From positions 1-20,972 of IMG/VR virus record IMGVR_UViG_3300045944_000082: 20,972 nucleotides of DNA; one strand, 5' to 3'. Below the pieces are notes generated by a model that saw only the letters and a program-made list of their open reading frames with translations, was not told the DNA's origin and made no database searches. This DNA is from a virus. The number at the start of each line of letters is the position of its first letter. The stretch's first letter is position 1. Made by a program: the position numbers and the translations under genes. Of the stretch, positions 1 to 7,205 are shown piece after piece.

Positions 1-195
1 GGCAAGGATAGCCACACATGGAAGTGCGGAAGGTGCGGCTGCAAGGATACCCGCGTTGTCAAAACGTGGGCGTTAGATAACGGGGCGATACGACGCAAGC
101 GAGTCTGCCGACACTGTGGCCAGGACTTCACTCACACGACTGAGGTTCCGTGCCCTCGCGGTCTGAGGGTTGTATTGGATCAGGCGGTTGCTTAA
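1..195 (+). CDS. NrdR-like zinc-ribbon protein, 5' partial
   Basis: An open frame enters from the left edge and ends at TAA 193-195, leaving 64 residues. It has two Cys pairs (C9/C12 and C36/C39 of the visible part), with DTRVVKTW after the first pair and AIRRKRVCRHCGQDFT around the second. That order and spacing closely resemble the N-terminal zinc ribbon of NrdR, the ribonucleotide reductase repressor. The ATP-cone domain that follows in true NrdR is absent, because the protein stops about 20 residues after the ribbon. It is probably a small phage DNA-binding or scaffold ribbon rather than a full NrdR. Its 3' end overlaps the opposite-strand gene at 128-325. The ribbon is clear; the function is inference. 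Confidence 0.6.
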   Translation, partial: GKDSHTWKCGRCGCKDTRVVKTWALDNGAIRRKRVCRHCGQDFTHTTEVPCPRGLRVVLDQAVA

Positions 196-325
196 TTGGT
201 TCGAAATATGCGAACCATTCTCCAGTGACCAAGTTTTGACAAATTGAAGTAATCTTGGCCGGCCTGCCAAATCCGTCAACGCAATCCGTTCTGGCGAAGG
301 CTTCCTGAATTTCTTTCTCAGTCAT
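128..325 (-). CDS. small hypothetical protein, leftward
   Basis: A 65-residue product starts at the ATG whose complement is 323-325 (MTEKEIQEAF...). An upstream in-frame start at 361 exists, but the stretch between holds a good -10 box (TATAAT, complement of 332-337) exactly six bases before the chosen ATG, so the shorter form is preferred and its mRNA may be leaderless. The composition looks like a real soluble protein, with a GEWFAYFEP segment and a Pro/Glu-rich tail. I recognise no family. It is the only leftward gene on the left side of the window and overlaps the end of the zinc-ribbon gene tail to tail by 68 bases. A single leftward gene beside a late promoter could be a lysogenic-state gene, but that is only inference. 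Confidence 0.5.
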   Translation of the reverse strand: MTEKEIQEAFARTDCVDGFGRPAKITSICQNLVTGEWFAYFEPIKQPPDPIQPSDREGTEPQSCE

Positions 326-331
326 CGCCGC

Positions 332-361
332 ATTATACGCCAAACAGCCACTAATAGCCAA
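332..361 (-). promoter_or_regulatory. candidate promoter for the leftward gene
   Basis: On the minus strand TTGGCT (356-361) and TATAAT (332-337) are 18 bp apart. The -10 is a perfect consensus and the -35 is moderate. Transcription would begin near 325, the A of the start codon, giving a leaderless mRNA. Confidence 0.45.
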
Positions 362-376
362 AGCATCAGAATCGGT

Positions 377-405
377 TTGACATTCCGAAATACATTCCCT
401 TGAAT
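377..405 (+). promoter_or_regulatory. candidate rightward promoter for the head operon
   Basis: A perfect -35 TTGACA (377-382) is followed after 17 bp by TTGAAT (400-405), a weak 4/6 match to the -10. The predicted start near 412 lies just before the structured leader at 421. The position and perfect -35 favour it; the weak -10 would suit a regulated late promoter. No other good promoter is visible before the head genes. Confidence 0.4.
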
Positions 406-420
406 CAACGATAGATACAT

Positions 421-528
421 GGGGCCGCGGCTATCGCGGCTCCCGTAACGGTAGGAGTTGCAACCTCCGAGACGCGCTAACGTCGAGCCTTTAGCGGGGC
501 GCGAGAAATCGCGGCCCCGTTTTCTTTT
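421..528 (+). promoter_or_regulatory. structured leader RNA with mutually exclusive hairpins
   Basis: Three structures share the same arms. Hairpin A (421-444) pairs GGGGCCGCG with CGCGG-C-TCCC around the loop GCTAT, with one bulge and one G-U pair. Hairpin B (496-518) is the terminator listed separately. The 5' arm of A (421-429) is also perfectly complementary over 9 bases to the 3' arm of B (510-518, CGCGGCCCC), so pairing the outer arms would prevent both local hairpins. Between them lie GGAG/CTCC around TTGCAAC, and CGCTAA (475-480) with TTAGCG (491-496). This is the form of an attenuator or antiterminator leader in front of the head operon. It was tested as a class II tRNA and does not fit. 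Confidence 0.5.
496..528 (+). terminator. intrinsic terminator before the head genes
   Basis: GGGGCGCGA pairs with TCGCG-G-CCCC around a GAAA tetraloop: nine base pairs with one bulged G, followed by GTTTTCTTTT (519-528). This is a strong Rho-independent terminator, 12 bases before the first head gene on the same strand. The head genes therefore need either read-through or antitermination. Confidence 0.75.
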
Positions 529-539
529 AAGGCTCGTAC

Positions 540-752
540 ATGCCCGACTCTGCGGACATCGACGCGATTACCGAAGACATCGTGGAATCTTCGGCCAAGC
601 CCTCATCGGCGGTGGTTGACGGTAACAGCGTCACCAGCCGGACGATTGACGAAAAAATCAAGGCCGCGAATTACGTCGCTGGCCAAGTCGCATCAGGCCA
701 AGGGCATTTCGGCCTGCGGTTCACCCAACTGGTTCCACCCGGCTGCGGCTAA
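540..752 (+). CDS. gpW-like head-tail joining protein
   Basis: A small 70-residue acidic protein immediately upstream of the portal gene. This is the position and size of lambda gpW (68 residues), which completes the head and joins the tail. Visible features are an acidic N-terminal helix, a VDGNSVTSRTIDEKIKAAN stretch and a C-terminal LRFTQLVPPG motif that I associate with small proteins next to portals in this phage group. AAGG lies about seven bases before the ATG. The stop overlaps the portal start (TAATG), so the two genes are probably translationally coupled. The assignment rests mostly on position, size and remembered motif, not on an alignment. Confidence 0.55.
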   Translation: MPDSADIDAITEDIVESSAKPSSAVVDGNSVTSRTIDEKIKAANYVAGQVASGQGHFGLRFTQLVPPGCG

Positions 753-2308
753 TGTTCCAACGGATTCGCAACATCTTCCGGCGTTGGATTGGCGATGAGC
801 CGAAGGCACCGGCCCAGAATGTTGACGCCTGGCGGAAGCGTTACGCAGACCTGCGGGCGACTTACGACGCGGCACGGACTACGAGCGAGTACGAGAAGAT
901 TTGGGAAAACGCCGACGCCTTCGACGCCGACTCGGCTCACTCGAAAGACGTTCGTCATACGCTCATTAAACGCAGCCGGTACGAAATCGGCAGCAACGGC
1001 TACAGCGACGGCATAGCCCAGACATACGCCACGGACCTAGTTGGCGTCGGCCCCACGCTGCGGATGCAGACTGGCAGCGAGGGATTCAATCGGCTTGTCG
1101 AGCTGAACTGGTATCGCTGGTGCAAGGCGGTTCACTTCCGCCGAAAGCTCTGGTGCATGGCCCACGCAAAGCATCAGGACGGCGAAGCGTTCGGCATCCT
1201 GCGTCGCAATCCAGGCGTTATGCACCCGGTGAAGCTGGACGTTGTATTGCATGAAGCCGACCAGATTCAAACGCCCTACGTGCCATACGACCAGCCGGGC
1301 TACATAGACGGAATCAAGTTCGATGAGTTTGGAAACCCGCAGTGGTACGACCTGCTAACGGAACATCCCGGAAACACGCATCGGATGTTCTTTAAGTTCG
1401 AGCCGGAACGGGTTGACGCTTCAAAAGTCGTTCATTGGTTCAAGATGCGTCGGCCTGGGCAACACCGTGGCGTGCCTGAATGTTCCAGCACTCTCAACGT
1501 AGGTGCCGCTGCCCGACGCTGGCGGGAAGCCACGCTTGCCGCTGCCGAGACTGCCGCAGACTTCACGCTATTTCTGCGGACGCAGTTTCAGCCGACAGAT
1601 GAGGAAATGCAGTACGCGACCGATTTCACCCAGCAGGAAATCGTAAAGCGAATGATGACGGCCCTGCCCATCGGCTACGAGCCGTTCCAACTGAAGGCCG
1701 AACATCCGAACGCGACGCACGAAGGCTTCCACAAGTCGTTGGTGAACGAGCAGGCACGGCCGAAGTCGATGCCGTACAACAAGGCCGCTTGCGACTCATC
1801 GGCCTACAACTACGCCAGCGGACGCCTGGACCACCAGACCTACTACTCATCGCTGGACGTTGAGCGCGAAGACTGCAACGAGCTGGTATTAAATCCGCTG
1901 TTCGATAGTTGGTTCAATCTGGCCGTGTATCGGCTGGGCTGGTTTGGTGGCGATCCGAATACCGTCAACTACAACGCCCGCGAGCATATCTGGGATTGGC
2001 CTAAGCATCGCGTGGCAGACGTTGAGGCCGAAGCGAACGCGAACAAGACGCGGCTACAAAGCGGCCAACTATTCCTGCACCAGCTATTCGCGGATAGCGG
2101 CTGGGACTTGGCAGACGAAATCACGAAGGCCTCTGAATCTCTTGGGGCCGGCGAAGACGAAATCAAGACGCGGCTGCTGGACGTGACATTGCCACCGCCG
2201 AAGGTTGGCTCGCCACCGGCCGGCGCCCCGGGCAAGGAAACCGAACAAGCGGTGGACGCCGTATTGGCGAAGCTCAACGGGAGGGCCAATGGCTACGCGC
2301 ACCAATAA
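752..2308 (+). CDS. phage portal protein, lambda family
   Basis: A 518-residue protein, the usual size for lambda-type portals (lambda gpB family). Portals form the dodecameric ring at the capsid vertex through which DNA is packaged. Supporting features are the basic N-terminus, a region near residues 60-110 with SNGYSDGIAQTYATDLVGVG, the HQDGEAFGILRR segment near 140-150 and the WDWPKHRVADVEAEANANK segment near 414, all typical of the family. The C-terminal tail is rich in Pro, Gly and Ala. It starts at TAATG directly behind the gpW-like gene, and its end overlaps the protease-capsid gene by 20 bases. No truncation is seen. The family is secure; the exact subfamily is not. Confidence 0.9.
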   Translation: MFQRIRNIFRRWIGDEPKAPAQNVDAWRKRYADLRATYDAARTTSEYEKIWENADAFDADSAHSKDVRHTLIKRSRYEIGSNGYSDGIAQTYATDLVGVGPTLRMQTGSEGFNRLVELNWYRWCKAVHFRRKLWCMAHAKHQDGEAFGILRRNPGVMHPVKLDVVLHEADQIQTPYVPYDQPGYIDGIKFDEFGNPQWYDLLTEHPGNTHRMFFKFEPERVDASKVVHWFKMRRPGQHRGVPECSSTLNVGAAARRWREATLAAAETAADFTLFLRTQFQPTDEEMQYATDFTQQEIVKRMMTALPIGYEPFQLKAEHPNATHEGFHKSLVNEQARPKSMPYNKAACDSSAYNYASGRLDHQTYYSSLDVEREDCNELVLNPLFDSWFNLAVYRLGWFGGDPNTVNYNAREHIWDWPKHRVADVEAEANANKTRLQSGQLFLHQLFADSGWDLADEITKASESLGAGEDEIKTRLLDVTLPPPKVGSPPAGAPGKETEQAVDAVLAKLNGRANGYAHQ

Positions 2309-4355
2309 ACCAGTTATCGCTATCTCTGCCCCTGTGACTGTAGTCGCTGGCGAAATGAGCGGCGACAAGAAGGGGCCGGCGAAGTTTAGTTCCACGTTCT
2401 ACACGGGCGGCAAGCTGGATATTTCCGGCTGGGACATGCCGGTAGTTGTGGACCTGGCGGCACTGAAGGAAGCCAAAGTTCTAGTCGCCAATCTTGACCA
2501 CGACCAATCAAAGCGGGTTGGCAATTTCACGGTAGCCAACGACGGGAAGACTCTAGTCGCCAACGGCACCGCCACGGCGAAGACTGCCGCACGGGACGAG
2601 GTAATCGAATCAGCCCTGGACGGCTACCAGTGGCAATCGAGCCTCGAAGTCAACCCCAGCAAAGTCACGGAAGTAAAGGCCGGCAAGTCGGTAACTGTCA
2701 ACGGACAGGAACACGAGGGGCCGGTTTATGTGGTGGCGGGAACTCTCAAAGGTTTTGGGTTCGTTAGCCACGGAGCTGACGACAACACGACAGCAACTAT
2801 TGCGGCGTCTGCCGCTTCTACGAAAGGGAATGTCATGGACGCTGCTTGCAAAAAGTGGATTGAGGATTTGGGTTTCGACGTTGACACCATCAGCGAAGAC
2901 CAGCGGACGAACCTTGAAGCGAACTTTAAGGGCCAGAACGGGAAGACGAAGGCCAAGAAGGCCGGCGACCCCTACAGCGAAATGAAGGCCGAGGGCCAAC
3001 GCCGCAAGGAAATCCACGCCGTTGCAAAGCGGTGGATTGAGATTCACGACAAGGAAGACGACGTGGACTTTATCGGTTCCGTCGAGAAGTGCGTTGACCA
3101 CGCTATCGAGGCAGGCATTGACGCGAAGGAGTTTCGCGGCGACCTGTACGAGAGCAGCTTTCCATTGGCCCGCACGGTGTCGGCCCCACGGGAGCGAGGC
3201 GTTGGCGACCGGGCACTAATGGCTTCCATCTGCGAGGCGAATCGCCTGCCGAACCTCGACAAGCACTTCACGGACCAAGAGCTGCAAGCCGGACGCGACC
3301 ACTACCCGCACGGCATCGGCCCTGCCGAACTGTTGCTGCTTGGCGCGGAGGCTCGTGGCTATCGACGCACCGGCAGCCGTCAAGTTACCCGCGAGGTGCT
3401 TGAATGTGCGTTTGCCAGAACAACGGACGGCCGGACGATTCGAGCCAGCGGCGGATTCTCCACGATCGACGTGGCGAACATTACCGGGGCCGTAGCAAAT
3501 AAGTTCGTGATGGAAGGCTGGAACGCGGTTGACCAGACCTGCCTTCGCATTGCGAAGATTACGCCGGTTCGCAACTTCCACACCATCACGACCGTAAGCC
3601 TGACCGACTCCCTTCGCTACGAGCAGATTGGAGCAGACGGAGAAATCAAGCACGGCACGCTGGATGAGTTGACCTACACCAATCAGGCCGACACCTACGC
3701 GAAGATGCTGGCCATCACGCGGAAGGACATTATTAACGACGACGTTAGTGCATTCGCCAGCGTGCCTCGAAAGCTTGGCAACGGGGCAATCAAGCTCCTG
3801 AACCATATCTTCTGGACGGAATTCCTGGGTGCCGTCACGGCCAACTTCTTTGGCAGCGGCAACAGCAACATCAATACCGGCGTGGCCGATATGAGCCTCG
3901 GCGGATTGGATGCGACCGAGACTGTATTTATGAACCAGACGAACCCAGACGGAACTCCGTTGGCCCTGATGCCTCGAATCCTGCTGGTTCCGACCGCCTT
4001 GAAGAATAAGGCCCTCACGCTGATGGGTTCTCAACTCAACGCCCTGGCCATCACGTCCTACGCGACTGGCACCGGCGACGCTAACCCGTTCGCTGGCCGG
4101 TTCCGTGTTGAAAGCTCTCCTTACATCAGCGTTAGCTCGTACACGGGTTCCACTTCCACCGCGTGGTGGATGCTGGCCGACCCGAACGAACTGGCGGTTA
4201 TCTCTATCGCGGCTTTGAACGGCCGAGTTGAGCCGACCGTTGATAGTGCCGAGGCCGACTTTAACACGCTTGGCATTCAGTGGAGGGGCTACAGCGACGT
4301 TGGAGTAAACCTCCAAGAGTACCGGGCCGGCGTCCACGCTGACGGAACCACCTAA
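2289..4355 (+). CDS. prohead protease/major capsid protein fusion
   Basis: The 688-residue product starts at ATG 2289, preceded by GGGAGGG; an upstream in-frame start at 2205 would read a shadow of the portal gene and is rejected. Residues about 1-180 look like a prohead protease: His71 in NLDHDQS, Ser117/118 in YQWQSSLEV and His161 in VSHGADD are plausible catalytic residues of the assemblin-like fold. Residues about 183-370 are charged and helical, like a scaffold. Residues about 382-688 match capsid domains of the known protease-capsid fusion family, with ITRKDIINDDVSAF as the clearest motif. The enzyme would mature the prohead by cleaving scaffold from capsid. ATG 2835 (Met183), after AAAGGGA, could start a separate scaffold-capsid product. 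Confidence 0.9.
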   Translation: MATRTNKPVIAISAPVTVVAGEMSGDKKGPAKFSSTFYTGGKLDISGWDMPVVVDLAALKEAKVLVANLDHDQSKRVGNFTVANDGKTLVANGTATAKTAARDEVIESALDGYQWQSSLEVNPSKVTEVKAGKSVTVNGQEHEGPVYVVAGTLKGFGFVSHGADDNTTATIAASAASTKGNVMDAACKKWIEDLGFDVDTISEDQRTNLEANFKGQNGKTKAKKAGDPYSEMKAEGQRRKEIHAVAKRWIEIHDKEDDVDFIGSVEKCVDHAIEAGIDAKEFRGDLYESSFPLARTVSAPRERGVGDRALMASICEANRLPNLDKHFTDQELQAGRDHYPHGIGPAELLLLGAEARGYRRTGSRQVTREVLECAFARTTDGRTIRASGGFSTIDVANITGAVANKFVMEGWNAVDQTCLRIAKITPVRNFHTITTVSLTDSLRYEQIGADGEIKHGTLDELTYTNQADTYAKMLAITRKDIINDDVSAFASVPRKLGNGAIKLLNHIFWTEFLGAVTANFFGSGNSNINTGVADMSLGGLDATETVFMNQTNPDGTPLALMPRILLVPTALKNKALTLMGSQLNALAITSYATGTGDANPFAGRFRVESSPYISVSSYTGSTSTAWWMLADPNELAVISIAALNGRVEPTVDSAEADFNTLGIQWRGYSDVGVNLQEYRAGVHADGTT

Positions 4356-4387
4356 TAACTAACCGCTGCCCGTCCCGTGCTTCCCCC

Positions 4388-4423
4388 GACAAGGTGAAGC
4401 CGGGCGGGTGGTGTCACCTTGTC
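4388..4423 (+). repeat. inverted repeat (RNA hairpin) after the capsid gene
   Basis: GACAAGGTG (4388-4396) and CACCTTGTC (4415-4423) are perfect 9-base arms around an 18-base GC-rich loop, in the 81-base gap after the capsid gene. No T-tract follows, so it is not a normal terminator. It ends four bases before the GGAG ribosome-binding site of the next gene. It may stabilise or process the capsid mRNA, or reduce translation of the next gene. Confidence 0.55.
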
Positions 4424-4436
4424 ACCGGAGATTGAT

Positions 4437-4688
4437 ATGCAGCACCGATTAAAACACACCCTGGGCCAGTTCGACGCGAAGAAATGCAACGAGCAGTTCG
4501 GGGCGAGCCTGTCGCTGGACGCAAAAGACCTGCGGAGAGGTTGCATTATCGACCTGCCTCAAGCCGCGTTTGATTGGCTCACGGGGCCAAGATCCAAGAA
4601 GTGCCGAGGGTACTTCGCCCTGATGGAACCTGCAGGCAAAGTTCGCGGCGATGCCAAGGAAACGGAACTGAAGTCACCGGCCAAGTAA
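4437..4688 (+). CDS. small hypothetical protein in the head module
   Basis: An 83-residue protein starting at ATG 4437, six bases after GGAG. A TTG start at 4419 is possible but lies inside a hairpin arm and has no ribosome-binding site. The sequence is mixed and soluble, with DLPQAAFDWLTGPRSK in the middle and a charged, Lys-rich end. I recognise no family. It lies between the capsid and glycosyltransferase genes, and its stop overlaps the next start (TAATG), so it is translated with the enzyme. A role as a partner or target of that enzyme, or as a minor head protein, is possible but not shown. Confidence 0.7.
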   Translation: MQHRLKHTLGQFDAKKCNEQFGASLSLDAKDLRRGCIIDLPQAAFDWLTGPRSKKCRGYFALMEPAGKVRGDAKETELKSPAK

Positions 4689-5977
4689 TGACCGTCAACC
4701 TTACAGACCGACGTATCGTGCTTGGGATGCCAGGCTACGGCAAGCAGTCTTCCGCTGCCGGCCGTGCGTTCTGGCGTGCCTGCCGGGATATGACGACCGT
4801 CGTCAATGAATACTCGCCAGGCTCATTGCTCGCCTGCAACTTCAATAAGTTGTGGTGCACGGCCCTGAACCTGCACCACCAGGGGCACCGCGTTGATTAC
4901 TTCGCAATGCTCCACGATGACATCGGCTGCGAAGACTTCTGGCTAGACACGCTCATCAACGAACTAGAGGCGAAGCAGCTCGACGTTCTGGGCGTCGCGG
5001 TTCCCATCAAGGACAACCGTGGCCTGACCAGCATCGCCCTGCACCATCGCGGCGACAACTGGAACCCTGAATGTCGTCTGACGATGCACGAGCTGTACGA
5101 CCTGCCAGAGACGTTTACGAGTGACGACCTGGGCGGGCTGCCTCTGCTACTCAACACCGGCTGCTGGGTGGCGAAGTGGAATCAGGATTGGGCTAAGAAA
5201 GTCCATTTCACGATTAACGACCGCATCGTATTCGACCGCACGCAGAACCGCTATTGCCCCGAAGTTGAATCAGAGGATTGGTTCTTCTCGCGGCTGATGA
5301 ACGAACTCGGCCTGCGTATCGGTTGCACGCGGAAGATAGCCGTTAAGCACGAGGGCGAAGCGGAGTTTCCAAATACGTTCGCTTGGGGTTCGCGTTCATA
5401 CGACAACGAATCGTGCGTCCACAATCGCACCTGCAGCCCGGTGCCTAACGTCTTCCCGCGTGATATTGAAGGCTGGCTAAGTGAAGCCGAGGCGAAGGCC
5501 CTGGCGGAAATAGCGGCCGGCAAGATGGTTCTGGAAATCGGCTCATACTGCGGGCTATCCACAGTTTGCATGGCCCGCACCGCTAAGTATGTCACGGCCT
5601 GCGATTACTTCGACGGCAGGGCAACTCCTGCACCGCGCGACACGCTGGCGGACTTCAATCGGAACATTGAACGCTATTCATTGACGCATAAAGTATCGAC
5701 GGTTCACCCCGATGAGCTGCCAGAGCTGCAGGCAGAATTCGACCTCATATTTATCGACGGTGCCCACGACTACGCCTCAGTAGCGGCCGACATCGTAAAG
5801 GCCCTGCGGCTGCTGTCGCCTTGCGGGCTGTTGGCATTCCATGACTACAAACGCAGCGGTGACCCCGGCGTTGAACAGGCCGTTGACGACTTGCTCTTGG
5901 ACGGCGGCAAACTGCTTTCACTAACTGACACTCTGGCCGTGGTTCGTCCACCGGCTCAAATTCCCTTGGAGGTTTAG
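4688..5977 (+). CDS. glycosyltransferase-methyltransferase fusion in the head operon
   Basis: A 429-residue, two-domain enzyme. Residues about 1-235 resemble a GT-A (family-2-like) glycosyltransferase: HDD at 76-78 fits the metal/nucleotide-sugar site, ESED at 194-197 the acceptor-side acid, and His221 the late metal ligand. Residues about 255-429 form a class I SAM-dependent methyltransferase of the Methyltransf_24 type, with the glycine motif VLEIGSYCG (281-289), Asp306, FIDGAH (355-360) and AFHDYKR (383-389). A Cys-containing linker joins them. It starts at TAATG, coupled to the preceding gene, and lies within the head genes. Modification of the capsid or decoration proteins is therefore the simplest role: sugar addition followed by methylation. 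Cytoplasmic; no signal peptide or membrane segment is seen. Domains are secure; the target is inference. Confidence 0.82.
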   Translation: MTVNLTDRRIVLGMPGYGKQSSAAGRAFWRACRDMTTVVNEYSPGSLLACNFNKLWCTALNLHHQGHRVDYFAMLHDDIGCEDFWLDTLINELEAKQLDVLGVAVPIKDNRGLTSIALHHRGDNWNPECRLTMHELYDLPETFTSDDLGGLPLLLNTGCWVAKWNQDWAKKVHFTINDRIVFDRTQNRYCPEVESEDWFFSRLMNELGLRIGCTRKIAVKHEGEAEFPNTFAWGSRSYDNESCVHNRTCSPVPNVFPRDIEGWLSEAEAKALAEIAAGKMVLEIGSYCGLSTVCMARTAKYVTACDYFDGRATPAPRDTLADFNRNIERYSLTHKVSTVHPDELPELQAEFDLIFIDGAHDYASVAADIVKALRLLSPCGLLAFHDYKRSGDPGVEQAVDDLLLDGGKLLSLTDTLAVVRPPAQIPLEV

Positions 5978-5980
5978 GCA

Positions 5981-6367
5981 ATGGCTGATGCAACATTTCG
6001 ACACGGCGACGTGACTATGGTGGACTACACGCCCGCGAGCGGCAACGTCGCGGAGGGCACCGTAGTCGTACTCGGCACGGTTACCGCGAACACCAGCGGC
6101 ACGGGCGGCTATGCCACCGTCGCTCATAAGGCGATTACGAACAGCACCCTCGGTGCCGTAAGTGTCGGCGGGGGCATCTACGCGATGGTGAACCTGAACA
6201 ACGCGGCCACCGGGGCGAAGGTGTATTGGGACATCCAGAACAACACCCGCAAAGTGACGACCGTCAGCACGAACAACGTGCAGATGGGCTACATCGTCAG
6301 CACTGGCGGGGCTGGTGCCAATACGACCTGCTACGTCCGCCACGTCCCAGGCCACATCAACGTGTAG
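5981..6367 (+). CDS. DUF2190-type capsid decoration protein
   Basis: A 128-residue, Gly/Thr/Val-rich protein of beta-strand character. The order of features (an early RHGDVTMVDYTPASGNV, alternating VVVLGTV strands, AVSVGGGIYAMV, then TGAKVYWD) fits DUF2190, a small family of capsid-cement or decoration proteins commonly encoded just after the major capsid gene. It would sit on the outer capsid surface. The ribosome-binding site GGAGG lies shortly before ATG 5981. It directly follows the glycosyltransferase fusion, so it is a candidate acceptor for that enzyme. Many Thr, Ser and Asn residues are available, but nothing in the sequence proves modification. Confidence 0.78.
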   Translation: MADATFRHGDVTMVDYTPASGNVAEGTVVVLGTVTANTSGTGGYATVAHKAITNSTLGAVSVGGGIYAMVNLNNAATGAKVYWDIQNNTRKVTTVSTNNVQMGYIVSTGGAGANTTCYVRHVPGHINV

Positions 6368-6370
6368 CCA

Positions 6371-6757
6371 ATGGCAGACATGCTGGCCGACGCTGCGGAC
6401 TTCGTAGCGGAGGCACAAACAGAACACCTAAGCCAACAAGTCACCTACACGAAATTCGGAGGTGGGTTCCAGGCGACAGTAGCGGCAACGCTTGGCCGCT
6501 CCACAGTTGACCTGCCCGACGCTGGCGGCGGTTTAGTTCGCGTGGAATCCTGGGACTTCCTAATTGACGCGGACTTGCTGGCCATAGCGGGAACCCAATT
6601 CGAGCCAGTGAAGGGCGACTTGATTGAGCTAGTGATAGGAACCCAGACGCACCGCCGCGAGGTTATGCCGCTTGGGTTCAATGAGGATGCGTGGGAGTGG
6701 GCCGACCGCTACCACCTGAAACGCCGGATACATACCAAGCTCGTGCGGATTGCGTAA
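6371..6757 (+). CDS. head-closure (head-tail adaptor) protein
   Basis: A 128-residue protein after the decoration gene and before a tail-terminator-like gene. Its pattern is an N-terminal helix (MADMLADAADFVAEAQ), a QVTYTKFGGGFQATVAATLGR strand pair, a WDFLIDADLLA segment, GDLIELV, and a C-terminal RIHTKLVRIA. This resembles small connector proteins (the head-tail joining class that includes lambda gpFII) that close the portal after packaging. It starts three bases after the previous stop with no clear Shine-Dalgarno site, so it may depend on coupling. The connector class is supported by position and pattern; the exact family is not proven. Confidence 0.65.
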   Translation: MADMLADAADFVAEAQTEHLSQQVTYTKFGGGFQATVAATLGRSTVDLPDAGGGLVRVESWDFLIDADLLAIAGTQFEPVKGDLIELVIGTQTHRREVMPLGFNEDAWEWADRYHLKRRIHTKLVRIA

Positions 6758-7204
6758 ATGGCGACCGCCAAACTTGTCGCTATAGCCGATGAAGTCGAAA
6801 CGACACTTGACGCCGCAAGCCTTGAAATCGCGTTCACGTCAACGCGGCGGTACGTGCCGTATGACCAACTCAAAGACCTCGAAACGATTTCCGTGTCGGT
6901 TGTCCCGCAAGCCGAGCGGGCGGTGCCTGACAATCGGGCTGAGTGGAGCTACGAGTACGACATATTCATCTTCGTTCAGAAGCGGCTCACCTCCGCCGCG
7001 ACGGAAGCGACAGACATCACGGCCGTTGATTCAGTTGTCAAGCTCGCCCAGGACATCGCGGATTACTTCCGCTTTGTGCGGCCAACAGTTCAGGACGTGC
7101 CACTCATCGCCATTGAAACTATCCCTTGGAACTTTGAAGCACTGCAAGACAAGAAGCTAATCATATCCACAGTCAAGCTCACCTTCCGAGGGTGGCGAAC
7201 ATAA
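6758..7204 (+). CDS. tail terminator-like connector protein
   Basis: A 148-residue protein whose ATG directly follows the previous stop (TAAATG). Visible segments are an N-terminal helix, VSVVPQAERA near residue 45, EYDIFIFVQKRL near 65-75, a helix with LAQDIADYFR, and a final strand KLIISTVKLTFRGWRT. Alternating strands plus a central helix, in this position, suit the tail-terminator class (lambda gpU-like), which caps the tail tube and joins it to the head. It is the last connector before the second decoration gene and the tail tube gene. I do not recognise a specific family, so the role comes mainly from gene order. Confidence 0.6.
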   Translation: MATAKLVAIADEVETTLDAASLEIAFTSTRRYVPYDQLKDLETISVSVVPQAERAVPDNRAEWSYEYDIFIFVQKRLTSAATEATDITAVDSVVKLAQDIADYFRFVRPTVQDVPLIAIETIPWNFEALQDKKLIISTVKLTFRGWRT

Positions 7205-7205
7205 G

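Noticed and set aside
421-519. Possible tRNA with 7-bp acceptor-like stem and a TTGCAAC anticodon-like loop
   Set aside because: No T-loop sequence, no D-loop and no conserved bases at positions 8-9; the last arm is better explained as a terminator hairpin with a GAAA loop and T-tract.
2610-3101. 163-codon minus-strand frame
   Set aside because: Antisense to the protease-capsid fusion; no recognisable protein features and no ribosome-binding site.
3216-4337. 373-codon open frame on the minus strand
   Set aside because: It lies wholly antisense to the capsid domain, whose plus-strand frame has clear family motifs. Long antisense frames are expected in GC-rich coding DNA, and this one has no start signal or protein-like pattern.
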